Source: Streptomyces sp. NBC_00663
GTDB lineage: Bacteria; Actinomycetota; Actinomycetes; Streptomycetales; Streptomycetaceae
Length of the DNA stretch: 64,000 bases
Direction of reading: 5' to 3'
Assembly (NCBI RefSeq): GCF_036226885.1
Contig: NZ_CP109027.1
Location: 6,882,001 to 6,946,000 of the forward strand
Position numbers and translations under genes: made by a program. Below, piece after piece: positions 41,958 to 50,226 of the stretch; positions within the stretch are counted from its first letter, which is position 1; the number at the start of each line of letters is the position of its first letter. The notes below the pieces were generated by a model. The model did no database searches, had not been told where the DNA came from, and saw nothing but the letters and a program-made list of their open reading frames with translations.

Positions 41958-41983
41958 CCAGCCCCCACTACCCCGCAGCCGAG

Positions 41984-44689
41984 CTACAACCCGTAACGCT
42001 CGCGCGCTTCCTTCACAGCCGTCGCCTTCACCTCACCGCGCCGCGCCAACTGCGCCAGCGCGGCCACGACGATCGACTCCGCGTCGACGCCGAAGTGGCG
42101 GCGGGCCGCGTCACGGGTGTCGGAGAGACCGAAGCCGTCCGCGCCCAGCGACGACCAGTCCTGCTCGACCCACTGCGCGATCTGGTCCGGGACCTGGCGC
42201 ATGTAGTCGGAGACGGCCAGCACCGGGCCCTCGGCGCCGTGCAGCGCCTGGCGGACGTACGGGACGCGCTCCTCGCCGCGCAGAAGGGCGGCGTCCGCCT
42301 CCAGCGCGTCGCGGCGCAGCTCCGTCCAGGACGTCGCCGACCAGACGTCGGCCGCCACGCCCCACTCCTCCGCCAGCAGCCGCTGTGCCTTCAGCGTCCA
42401 GTGGATCGCCGTGCCGGACCCGAGGAGCTGGATGCGCGGGGCATTGGCGGCAGCCACGTTGACGCCCGCCGACTCCGCCGTGTTGAAGCGGTACAGGCCC
42501 TTGACGATGCCCTCGTCGATGCCGAGCCCGGAGGGCTTCGCCGGCTGCGGGAGCGGCTCGTTGTAGACCGTCAGGTAGTAGAAGACGTTCGGGTCCTCGC
42601 CCGGGGCCGCCTCGCCGTACATACGGCGCAGGCCGTCCTTGACGATCGTCGCGACCTCGTACGCGAACGCCGGGTCGTACGTCAGCGAGGCCGGGTTCGT
42701 CGCCGCGATGACCGGTGAGTGACCGTCCGCGTGCTGGAGGCCCTCGCCCGTCAGGGTCGTCCGGCCCGCGGTCGCGCCCACCAGGAAGCCGCGGCCCAGC
42801 TGGTCGCCGAGCTGCCACATCTGGTCGGCCGTGCGCTGCCAGCCGAACATCGAGTAGAAGATGTAGAACGGGATCATCGCTTCGCCGTGCGTGGAGTACG
42901 CGGTCGACGCGGCGATGAAGTCGGCCATCGAACCGGCCTCGGTGATCCCCTCGTTGAGGATCTGGCCGTTCTTGGCCTCCTTGTAGTACATGAGCTGGTC
43001 GCGGTCGACCGGCTCGTACGTCTGGCCCTTGGGCGAGTAGATGCCCAGCGACGGGAACAGCGACTCCATGCCGAAGGTGCGCGCCTCGTCGGGGACGATC
43101 GGCACCCAGCGCTTGCCCGTCTCCTTGTCGCGGACCAGGTCCTTGATCAGGCGGACGAAGGCCATGGTGGTGGCCACGTTCTGGGAGCCGGAGCCCTTGT
43201 CGAAGGAGGCGAAGACCTTCTCGGCGGGGGCGGGCAGCGGGGCCAGCGGGTGCACCCGGCGCGCGGGGGCGGGGCCGCCGAGGGCCGCGCGGCGCTCCTG
43301 GAGGTAGCGCACCTCGGGAGAGTCGGCGCCCGGGTGGCCGTAAGGCACGACACCGTCGACGAACTGGCTGTCGGAGATGGGCAGTTCAAGAAGATCACGC
43401 ATCGTCTTGAACTCGTCCACCGTCAGCTTCTTCATCTGGTGGTTGGCGTTCTTCGACGCGAAGCCCTCGCCGAGGGTGTTGCCCTTGACCGTCTGGGCCA
43501 GGATCACCGTCGGAGCGCCCTTGAACTCGACCGCGGCCTTGTAGGCGGCGTAGACCTTGCGCGCCTCGTGGCCACCGCGGGAGAAGTGGAAGCACTCGAG
43601 GATCTTGTCGTCGCTCAGCAGCTTCGCCATCTCGACGAGCGCGGGGTCGGCCCCGAAGAAGTCCTGGCGGATATAGGCGGCGTCACGGGTCTGGTACGTC
43701 TGGACCTGCGCGTCCGGTACCTCGCGCAGCCGTCGCAGCAGCGCGCCCGTGGTGTCGAGCTGGAACAGCTCGTCCCAGGCCGAGCCCCACAGCGTCTTGA
43801 TGACGTTCCAGCCGGCGCCGCGGAACTGGGCCTCCAGCTCCTGCACGATCTTGAAGTTCGCGCGGACCGGGCCGTCGAGGCGCTGGAGGTTGCAGTTGAT
43901 GACGAAGGTGAGGTTGTCGAGACCCTCACGGGAGGCGAGTGCGAGTGCCGCCGTGGACTCCGGCTCGTCCATCTCGCCGTCGCCGAGGAAGGCCCAGACG
44001 TGGGACTGCGAGACGTCCTTGATGCCGCGCGCCGTCAGATAGCGGTTGAAGCGGGCCTGGTAGATCGCCGACAGCGGGCCGAGGCCCATGGAGACGGTCG
44101 GGAACTCCCACAGCCAGGGCAGCCGGCGGGGGTGCGGGTACGACGGGAGGCCGTTGCCGCCCGACTCACGGCGGAAGTTGTCGAGGTGGTCCTCGTTCAG
44201 CCGGCCGTCGAGGAAGGCGCGGGCGTAGATGCCGGGGGAGGCGTGGCCCTGGATGTAGAGCTGGTCACCCGACCCGTCCGCCTCCTTGCCCTTGAAGAAG
44301 TGGTTGAAGCCGGTCTCGTAGAGCCAGGCCGCGGAGGCGAAGGTGGCGATGTGGCCGCCGACGCCGTATTTGCTGCCGCGGGTCACCATGGCCGCCGCGT
44401 TCCAGCGGTTCCAGGCGGTGATCCGGGTCTCCAGCTCCGGGTCACCGGGCAGGCCCGGCTCCGCGGCGGTGGGGATGGTGTTGACGTAGTCGGTCTCGAG
44501 GAGCTTCGGCAGCGCGATGCCGTTCCCCTCCGCCCGCTCCAGCGTGCGGCGCATCAGGTACGCGGCACGGTGCGGGCCCGCCGCCTTGGCGACCGCGTCC
44601 AGAGAGGCCTGCCATTCGGCGGTCTCCTCCGGGTCCCGGTCGGGGAGCTGGTCGAGCTCGCTCGGCTGGATGGCGTGGGGGTCGGTCAT
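41984..44689 (-). CDS. aceE: Pyruvate dehydrogenase E1 component (homodimeric AceE)
   Basis: Thiamine-diphosphate-dependent decarboxylation of pyruvate, the first step of the PDH complex. 901 residues, as expected for the homodimeric type. It starts MTDPHAIQPSELDQLPDRD. Signatures: the ThDP-binding region with FLGDGEMDEPEST, SGGNGLPSYPHPRRLPWLWEFPTVSMGLGP, and a C-terminal transketolase-like part. AAGGCGG lies four bases before the ATG. It acts with the E2 (46624-48420) and E3 (48500-49888) encoded nearby, with a GntR regulator gene between. A palindrome overlaps its promoter. Confidence 0.97.
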   Translation of the reverse strand: MTDPHAIQPSELDQLPDRDPEETAEWQASLDAVAKAAGPHRAAYLMRRTLERAEGNGIALPKLLETDYVNTIPTAAEPGLPGDPELETRITAWNRWNAAAMVTRGSKYGVGGHIATFASAAWLYETGFNHFFKGKEADGSGDQLYIQGHASPGIYARAFLDGRLNEDHLDNFRRESGGNGLPSYPHPRRLPWLWEFPTVSMGLGPLSAIYQARFNRYLTARGIKDVSQSHVWAFLGDGEMDEPESTAALALASREGLDNLTFVINCNLQRLDGPVRANFKIVQELEAQFRGAGWNVIKTLWGSAWDELFQLDTTGALLRRLREVPDAQVQTYQTRDAAYIRQDFFGADPALVEMAKLLSDDKILECFHFSRGGHEARKVYAAYKAAVEFKGAPTVILAQTVKGNTLGEGFASKNANHQMKKLTVDEFKTMRDLLELPISDSQFVDGVVPYGHPGADSPEVRYLQERRAALGGPAPARRVHPLAPLPAPAEKVFASFDKGSGSQNVATTMAFVRLIKDLVRDKETGKRWVPIVPDEARTFGMESLFPSLGIYSPKGQTYEPVDRDQLMYYKEAKNGQILNEGITEAGSMADFIAASTAYSTHGEAMIPFYIFYSMFGWQRTADQMWQLGDQLGRGFLVGATAGRTTLTGEGLQHADGHSPVIAATNPASLTYDPAFAYEVATIVKDGLRRMYGEAAPGEDPNVFYYLTVYNEPLPQPAKPSGLGIDEGIVKGLYRFNTAESAGVNVAAANAPRIQLLGSGTAIHWTLKAQRLLAEEWGVAADVWSATSWTELRRDALEADAALLRGEERVPYVRQALHGAEGPVLAVSDYMRQVPDQIAQWVEQDWSSLGADGFGLSDTRDAARRHFGVDAESIVVAALAQLARRGEVKATAVKEARERYGL

Positions 44690-44796
44690 GTCGCCGCCTT
44701 CCTCAGTCGAAGGGGGTTCCCTCATCTGTAAGGGTTCGGGGTCGCCCTAGGTCTTTGGCAGGACAGGGCTGGGGCCTCGGTAGAGGCCCGTCGGCG

Positions 44797-44826
44797 ACTG
44801 TAACTCCCTGATCGATGATCGATCAA
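44797..44826 (-). promoter_or_regulatory. aceE promoter with overlapping palindromic operator
   Basis: On the minus strand TTGATC (44821-44826) and TACAGT (44797-44802) form a -35/-10 pair with an 18-base spacer. A perfect 17-base palindrome TGATCGATGATCGATCA (44809-44825) covers the -35 and the spacer. Such overlap is typical of a repressor site; the neighbouring GntR protein is the obvious candidate. The start codon of aceE is about 110 bases downstream. Confidence 0.6.
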
Positions 44827-44974
44827 AGGGTTGAGAGGCAAAACCTCTTGATTTCGAGAAAGTAGGCACGGGGTGCCTCCGGCGGTGGCACGGGGTGACC
44901 TTGGTTGGTGCCTGTTTTCGCAGGTGAGCGGGGGAGTGCTCGGGTGGGGCGGGTTCGCCGCAGGGGTACGGGTG

Positions 44975-45028
44975 CGTGGCCGGGTGCAGGCGATTTGTGG
45001 CTGGTCGCGCAGTTCCCCGCGCCCCTGG
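44975..45028 (-). repeat. Dispersed GC-rich element, copy 4
   Basis: Inverted copy (GTCGCGCAGTTCCCCGCGCC core on the plus strand at 45005-45024) between the aceE promoter and the gntR stop codon. It may act as the 3' end of gntR. The remaining 44827-44974 holds no gene that I can see. Confidence 0.75.
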
Positions 45029-45038
45029 GTATGCCGCC

Positions 45039-45671
45039 CTACTCTCCTTCGTGTCGTGGCGCGCAGCCCAGCACGTGGGCCTTCACCAACTCCGCGATAC
45101 GGGGATCCCGGCGCCGGAACGCCTGCACCAGCTCCTCGTGCTCCTCCGCGTACGACTGCTGCACCGTCCCCAGCCAGCGGATCGACAGGGCCGTGAAGAC
45201 CTCGATGCCGAGCCCCTCCCAGGTGTGCAGCAGCACGGAGTTGCCGGCCGCGCGGACCATCTCCCGGTGGAAGCCGACCGTGTGCCGGACCTGGGCCGTG
45301 CCGTCCGCCTCCCGGTCGGCCTCGCACAGCGCGACGACATGCGGTTCGAGCGCCGAGCAGTCCACCGCCAGCTTCTCCGCCGCCAGCTCCGCCGCGATCG
45401 CCTCCAGACCGGCCCGGACGGGGTAGCTCTCCTCCAGGTCGGCCGCGGTCAGATTCCGCACCCGTACGCCCTTGTTCGGCGCCGACTCGATCAGCCGCAG
45501 CGACTCCAGCTCGCGCAGCGCCTCCCGCACCGGCGTCTGGCTGACCTCCAGCTCGGTCGCGATCCGCCGCTCGACGATGCGCTCGCCCGGCTTCCAGCGC
45601 CCGCTCACGATCCCTTCCACGATGTGCTCGCGGATCTGTTCGCGCAGCGAGTGGACGACGGGCGCGGTCAT
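45039..45671 (-). CDS. GntR/FadR-family transcriptional regulator
   Basis: A 210-residue FadR-type GntR regulator. The winged HTH is LREQIREHIVEGIVSGRWKPGERIVERRIATELEVSQTPVREALRELES, followed by RLIESAPNKGVRVR, then an FCD ligand-binding domain containing HRE (HREMVRAAG) and other metal-ligand His/Asp positions. Located between aceE and sucB and co-directional, it is the likely local regulator of pyruvate dehydrogenase genes. The ligand would then be pyruvate, lactate or a related acid, but this is inference. Confidence 0.9.
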   Translation of the reverse strand: MTAPVVHSLREQIREHIVEGIVSGRWKPGERIVERRIATELEVSQTPVREALRELESLRLIESAPNKGVRVRNLTAADLEESYPVRAGLEAIAAELAAEKLAVDCSALEPHVVALCEADREADGTAQVRHTVGFHREMVRAAGNSVLLHTWEGLGIEVFTALSIRWLGTVQQSYAEEHEELVQAFRRRDPRIAELVKAHVLGCAPRHEGE

Positions 45672-45690
45672 GAGTGCTCCTTAAGGGCGT

Positions 45691-45705
45691 TTGACGTTTA
45701 GACAA
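45691..45705. promoter_or_regulatory. Imperfect inverted repeat in gntR promoter
   Basis: TTGAC-GTTTA-GACAA lies 20 bases before the gntR start. It could be an autoregulatory operator. It does not resemble the palindrome before aceE, so the same protein is unlikely to bind both unless it is tolerant. Confidence 0.3.
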
Positions 45706-45883
45706 TAAGGCCGAGTGCCCGTTCGGGAGGGGCGCATGGGGGCGCTTTCATGCAGGTGAGACGAGACTTACACGCTCCCAGTCCGCGGACTTCTGTCAAG
45801 ACACGGAACCCCGTGACCCCGAGGAGTGTCGCGTTCGGCAGGGGTTGCCACATCGGTGCCCCTTCGTACGACGGGGGGACGGC

Positions 45884-46561
45884 ATGCACATCGGGGGACA
45901 CCGGGGACGGGTCATCGCGGCCGTGATCGGAGCGATCGCCGGGATCGTCGGGATCACGGGCTGCGGGCAGACGGCGACGAAGGCGACGACGGAAACCAGG
46001 CCCGACAGCACCGAAACGCTCACCAACATGGCGGGCGCCGGCCAGGCGGGCGGTGGTGGCGGCGCCTGCGTCTTCGTCAAGCCCGACGGGGCGCAGAAGT
46101 TCGGCCACGTCGGCTGGGGCTTCCGCGTCACGGGCACGGACCAGTGGGTCTACGGCGCCGTGGAGAACCCCACGAACAAGCTCTACACCCCGCCGGGCGG
46201 CGACATCGGCGCCTGGCACGCGCAGGGATCGTACGACCGCATGCTCAGCGACATGTCCCGGGACGCCCACTACCCCGGCAAGTCCACGCACCCCTACAGC
46301 CGCTACCGCTGCGTCGCCTCGTCGACCAGTGACGTGAACGCCGCCTGGGCCATGATCCATGCCGTCGAGAGCCGCGGCTTCCTCGTCGGCTTCGACCCGG
46401 CGACCGGCGAACTCACCTCACGCGACTGCCTCGACGCCACCTATGACGTGCTGCGCGCCTACCGCACCCGGCACTTGACCTACTCGCCCCGGCTCAACGT
46501 CCCGAACGCGTGGGTCGAGACCCTGTGGGCCTGGAGCGACCGCACGCTGACGCCCCGCTGA
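45884..46561 (+). CDS. Lipoprotein, possible permuted papain-fold domain
   Basis: A 225-residue lipoprotein. Lipobox GITGC puts Cys 27 as the modified residue. After a Gly/Thr-rich spacer the mature domain reads CVFVKPDGAQKFGHVGWGF (His 75), YGAVENPTNK, and later SRDCLDATYDVLRAYRT (Cys 182). A His in GH-x-G-W followed much later by a Cys on a helix is the order in permuted NlpC/P60 or LRAT-like papain folds. I saw no other family signal. Start at 45884 has GGGGGA upstream. Strong terminator follows. Confidence 0.6.
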   Translation: MHIGGHRGRVIAAVIGAIAGIVGITGCGQTATKATTETRPDSTETLTNMAGAGQAGGGGGACVFVKPDGAQKFGHVGWGFRVTGTDQWVYGAVENPTNKLYTPPGGDIGAWHAQGSYDRMLSDMSRDAHYPGKSTHPYSRYRCVASSTSDVNAAWAMIHAVESRGFLVGFDPATGELTSRDCLDATYDVLRAYRTRHLTYSPRLNVPNAWVETLWAWSDRTLTPR

Positions 46562-46567
46562 AAAGAC

Positions 46568-46605
46568 CGGTGCCCCGCCCGGAGAAAGCTCCGGACGGGG
46601 CACCG
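46568..46605. terminator. Bidirectional terminator
   Basis: Stem of ten pairs (CGGTGCCCCG / CGGGGCACCG), one mismatch, then six pairs (CCGGAG / CTCCGG) and an AAAG loop. It lies between the convergent lipoprotein gene (stop 46561) and sucB (stop 46624). Confidence 0.85.
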
Positions 46606-46623
46606 ACGTACTGCGTACGAGCC

Positions 46624-48420
46624 TTACAGGCCGAGCTCGACCTCGAACTCGCCCGCCTCCAGGATCGCCTTGACCGCGGTCAGGTAACGGGCCGCGTCGG
46701 CGCCGTCCACCAGACGGTGGTCGTAGGAGAGGGTCAGGTAGGTCATGTCGCGGACGGCGATGACCGTGCCCTCTTCGGTCTCCAGGACGGCCGGGCGCTT
46801 GACCGTGGCGCCGATGCCGAGGATCGCGACCTGGCCCGGCGGCACGATGATCGTGTCGAAGAGCGCACCGCGCGAACCGGTGTTGGAGATGGTGAAGGTC
46901 GCGCCGGACAGCTCGTCCGGCGTGATCTTGTTGGCGCGGACCTTGCCGGCCAGCTCCGCCGTGGCCTTCGCGATGCCGGCGATGTTCAGGTCGCCCGCGT
47001 GCTTGATGACCGGGGTCATCAGGCCCTTCTCGGAGTCCACCGCGATACCGATGTTCTCGGTGTCGAAGTAGGTGATCGTGCCCTCGGCCTCGTTGATCTT
47101 GGCGTTGATGGGCGCGTGCGCCTTCAGGGCCTGGGCCGCGGCCTTGACGAAGAACGGCATCGGGGACAGCTTGACGCCCTCACGGGCGGCGAAGGAGTCC
47201 TTGGCCCGGCCGCGCAGCTTCATCAGACGCGTGACGTCGACCTCGACGACCGAGGACAGCTGCGCCTGCTCGTGCAGCGCCTTGACCATGTTGTCGCCGA
47301 TGACCTTGCGGATGCGCGGCATCTTGACGGTCTGGCCACGGAGCGGCGAGGCCTCCAGGGACGGCGCCTTCTTGGCGGCGGCCGGCGCGGCAGCGGCGGG
47401 AGCCGGAGCAGCGGCGGCGGCCTTCGCGGCCTCGGCGGCGGCGACGACGTCCTGCTTGCGGATACGACCGCCGACGCCGGTGCCCTTGACGGAGGCGAGG
47501 TCGACACCGTGCTCGGCGGCGAGCTTGCGCACCAGCGGGGTCACGTAGGCACCGTCGTCACCGGAGGTCGCGGCCGGAGCCGGGGCAGCGGGGGCGACGG
47601 GAGCCGGCGCGGCCGGCGCGGGGGCCGGGGCGGCCGGAGCCGGGGCGGCGGCGACCGGGGCGGGCGCCGCGGCCGGAGCGGCGGGGGCCGGAGCCGGGGC
47701 CGGCGGGGCCACGGGGGCGGCCGGGGCGGGCGCCGGGGCCGGAGCAGCGGCGGCCGGGGCCGGCGCGGCGGGAGCCGGGGCAGCGGCCGGAGCCGCACCC
47801 GGGGCGCCGATGACGGCGAGCTTGGCGCCGACCTCGGCGGTCTCGTCCTCACCGACGGTGATCTCCAGCAGGACACCCGAGACCGGGGCCGGGATCTCGG
47901 TGTCGACCTTGTCGGTCGAGACCTCGAGCAGCGGCTCGTCGGCGTCGACGGAGTCGCCGACGGCCTTCAGCCAGCGGGTGACGGTGCCCTCGGTGACGGA
48001 CTCGCCGAGCGCGGGCAGGACGACGTCCGTGCCCTCGGCGGAACCGCCGCCGGTGGCGGCCTCGGCGGTGGGAGCGGGCGCCGGGGCGGCCTGCTCGGTG
48101 GACGGGGCGGCAGCGGCCGGCTCGGGAGCCGCGGCGGGCGCGGGCTCGGCGGCCGGGGCCGGGGCGGCAGCGGGGGCGCCCGTGCCGTCGTCGATGATGG
48201 CCAGCTCGGCGCCGACCTCGACGGTCTCGTCCTCGGCGACCTTGATGGAGGACAGGACGCCGGAGACGGGGGAGGGGATCTCGGTGTCGACCTTGTCGGT
48301 CGACACCTCGAGCAGCGGCTCGTCGGCCTCTACTCGCTCACCCTCGGCCTTCAGCCAGCGGGTGACAGTGCCCTCGGTGACGCTCTCGCCGAGCGCCGGA
48401 AGGGTTACGGAAACCGCCAT
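46624..48420 (-). CDS. sucB: Dihydrolipoamide acyltransferase E2 (two lipoyl domains)
   Basis: E2 core of 2-oxoacid dehydrogenase complexes, 598 residues. Two biotinyl-lipoyl domains (about 1-80 and 130-210), each with the lipoylated Lys in EVSTDKVDTEIP. They are joined by Ala/Pro/Gly-rich linkers that are mobile and highly repetitive. An E3-binding domain (VTPLVRKLAAEHGVDLASVKGTG, about 290-325) and an acyltransferase domain with the catalytic YDHRLVDGAD follow. In actinobacteria a single E2 of this kind can serve both pyruvate and 2-oxoglutarate dehydrogenases. Its lipoyl groups depend on lipA/lipB in this window. Operon with lpd. Confidence 0.95.
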   Translation of the reverse strand: MAVSVTLPALGESVTEGTVTRWLKAEGERVEADEPLLEVSTDKVDTEIPSPVSGVLSSIKVAEDETVEVGAELAIIDDGTGAPAAAPAPAAEPAPAAAPEPAAAAPSTEQAAPAPAPTAEAATGGGSAEGTDVVLPALGESVTEGTVTRWLKAVGDSVDADEPLLEVSTDKVDTEIPAPVSGVLLEITVGEDETAEVGAKLAVIGAPGAAPAAAPAPAAPAPAAAAPAPAPAPAAPVAPPAPAPAPAAPAAAPAPVAAAPAPAAPAPAPAAPAPVAPAAPAPAATSGDDGAYVTPLVRKLAAEHGVDLASVKGTGVGGRIRKQDVVAAAEAAKAAAAAPAPAAAAPAAAKKAPSLEASPLRGQTVKMPRIRKVIGDNMVKALHEQAQLSSVVEVDVTRLMKLRGRAKDSFAAREGVKLSPMPFFVKAAAQALKAHAPINAKINEAEGTITYFDTENIGIAVDSEKGLMTPVIKHAGDLNIAGIAKATAELAGKVRANKITPDELSGATFTISNTGSRGALFDTIIVPPGQVAILGIGATVKRPAVLETEEGTVIAVRDMTYLTLSYDHRLVDGADAARYLTAVKAILEAGEFEVELGL

Positions 48421-48499
48421 GGTTTCGGTTGCTCCTTACGAATTGCGGAAGTCTGTGTCGTCGCGGAGACGGAGTCGCTTCGCGGTGTTCGACCGAGGG

Positions 48500-49888
48500 T
48501 CAGTCGTGCGCGTGCAGCGGCTTGCCCGCCAGGGCCAGGTGGGCCTCGCCGAGCGCCTCGTTCTGCGTCGGGTGGGCGTGGATGAGCTGGGCGACCTCGG
48601 CCGGCAGCGCTTCCCAGTTGTAGATCAGCTGGGCCTCGCCGACCTGCTCGCCCATGCGGTCGCCGACCATGTGGACGCCGACCACGGCACCGTCCTTCAC
48701 CTGGACGAGCTTGATCTCGCCGGCGGTGTTGAGGATCTTGCTCTTGCCGTTGCCCGCCAGGTTGTACTTCAGAGCGACGACCTTGTCCGCACCGTAGATC
48801 TCCTTGGCCTTGGCCTCGGTGATACCGACGGAGGCGACCTCCGGGTGGCAGTAGGTCACACGGGGGACACCGTCGTAGTCGATCGGGACGGCCTTGAGAC
48901 CGGCCAGACGCTCCGCAACCAGGATGCCCTCGGCGAAGCCGACGTGCGCGAGCTGGAGCGTCGGGACGAGGTCGCCGACGGCGGAGATGGTGGGGACGTT
49001 CGTCCGCATGTACTCGTCGACCAGGACATAGCCGCGGTCCATCGCGACGCCCTGCTCCTCGTACCCGAGACCGGCGGAGACCGGGCCGCGGCCGACCGCG
49101 ACCAGCAGGACCTCGGCCTCGAACTCCTTGCCGTCGGCCAGGGTGACCTTGACGCCGTCGGCGGTGTACTCGGCCTTCGAGAAGAAGGTGCCCAGGTTGA
49201 ACTTGATGCCGCGCTTGCGGAACGCGCGCTCAAGAAGCTTGGAGGAGTTCTCGTCCTCGACCGGGACGAGGTGCTTGAGGCCCTCGATGACGGTGACGTC
49301 CGCACCGAAGGACTTCCAGGCGGAGGCGAACTCCACGCCGATCACACCGCCGCCGAGGATGATCGCGGACTTCGGTACGCGGTCCAGGACGAGGGCGTGG
49401 TCCGAGGAGATGATCCGGTTGCCGTCGATCTCCAGGCCCGGCAGCGACTTCGGCACGGAGCCGGTCGCGAGGAGCACGTGCCGCCCCTGGATGCGCTGGC
49501 CGTTGACATCGACGGAGGTCGGGGAGGAGAGCCGCCCCTCGCCCTCGATGTAGGTGACCTTCCGGGAGGCGACGAGCCCCTGGAGGCCCTTGTACAGGCC
49601 GGAGATCACGCCGTCCTTGTACTTGTGGACACCGGCGATGTCGATGCCCTCGAAGGTGGCCTTCACACCGAACTGCTCGCTCTCGCGGGCCTGGTCGGCG
49701 ATCTCGCCCGCGTGGAGCAGGGCCTTCGTGGGGATGCATCCCCGGTGCAGGCAGGTGCCGCCGACCTTGTCCTTCTCGATCAGGGCGACGTCCAGGCCCA
49801 GCTGCGCCCCGCGCAGGGCCGCGGCGTAACCGCCACTACCACCGCCGAGGATCACTAGGTCGAAAACGGTGCTGGCGTCGTTCGCCAC
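48500..49888 (-). CDS. lpdA: Dihydrolipoyl dehydrogenase E3
   Basis: FAD/NAD enzyme re-oxidising dihydrolipoyl groups of E2. 462 residues. It begins (GTG) ANDASTVFDLVILGGGSGGYAAAL, the FAD motif, followed by the redox disulfide GGTCLHRGCIPTKALL, an NAD-binding motif (ILGGGVIGVEFASAW), and the C-terminal HxxxE region HAHPTQNEALGEAH. GGAGG lies seven bases before the GTG. 79 bases upstream of sucB with no terminator between, so co-transcribed. Confidence 0.97.
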   Translation of the reverse strand: MANDASTVFDLVILGGGSGGYAAALRGAQLGLDVALIEKDKVGGTCLHRGCIPTKALLHAGEIADQARESEQFGVKATFEGIDIAGVHKYKDGVISGLYKGLQGLVASRKVTYIEGEGRLSSPTSVDVNGQRIQGRHVLLATGSVPKSLPGLEIDGNRIISSDHALVLDRVPKSAIILGGGVIGVEFASAWKSFGADVTVIEGLKHLVPVEDENSSKLLERAFRKRGIKFNLGTFFSKAEYTADGVKVTLADGKEFEAEVLLVAVGRGPVSAGLGYEEQGVAMDRGYVLVDEYMRTNVPTISAVGDLVPTLQLAHVGFAEGILVAERLAGLKAVPIDYDGVPRVTYCHPEVASVGITEAKAKEIYGADKVVALKYNLAGNGKSKILNTAGEIKLVQVKDGAVVGVHMVGDRMGEQVGEAQLIYNWEALPAEVAQLIHAHPTQNEALGEAHLALAGKPLHAHD

Positions 49889-50104
49889 GTCACGTCCTCC
49901 ATGCATGTGCGCCTACGCCGGTCTGCGGGACCGGTCGGCGGCTGGTGTCCGGCCGCTCTTTCTTCGGCCCTGTGGTGGGGCCCTGTCCTGCCGAGCCCCA
50001 TCTTCGCACTTGTCGGAAGGGAACGAGACGCCGGGCCGGGGTGTGAGACGCCACACGCTCACATGTGAAGAGGGCACGGAGTGAGATGCCCAAGGGCTGA
50101 CGCC
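49889..50104. other. Intergenic region between lpdA and pepA, part A
   Basis: No convincing gene on either strand. It holds the lpdA promoter region (minus strand). I see no clear -10/-35 pair and no strong hairpin; the repeat element follows at 50105. Overlapping short ORFs here have no coding character. Confidence 0.5.
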
Positions 50105-50190
50105 CCCAGGGGCGCGGGGCTGTATCGATCTGCGGCTCCGCCCCAGGGGCGCGGGGAACTGCGCGACCGGCCACAGCCGGCCCGCAGTCG
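50105..50190 (+). repeat. Dispersed GC-rich element, copy 5 (tandem)
   Basis: Two versions in tandem. The first half is the long variant (GGGGCGCGGGGCTGTATCG plus TGCGGCTCCGCC) and the second the standard form (GGGGCGCGGGGAACTGCGCG then ACCGGCC and CCCGCAGT). It lies downstream of pepA (minus-strand stop at 50227) and may end its transcript. Confidence 0.8.
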
Positions 50191-50226
50191 CCCGCGAACC
50201 CCGGGCACCGGGCTCTCAGGCGACGG

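Noticed and set aside
42719..44731. 670-codon plus-strand frame
   Set aside because: Antisense to aceE; no domain, and aceE is fully conserved.
46624..48420. Tandem GCC/GGG-rich repeats as a possible satellite or CRISPR
   Set aside because: They encode the mobile Ala/Pro linkers and two homologous lipoyl domains of E2; no regular spacers.
46510..48585. 691-codon plus-strand frame with Gly/Arg-rich repeats
   Set aside because: Mirror of the Ala/Pro-rich linkers of the E2 gene; not a real repeat protein.
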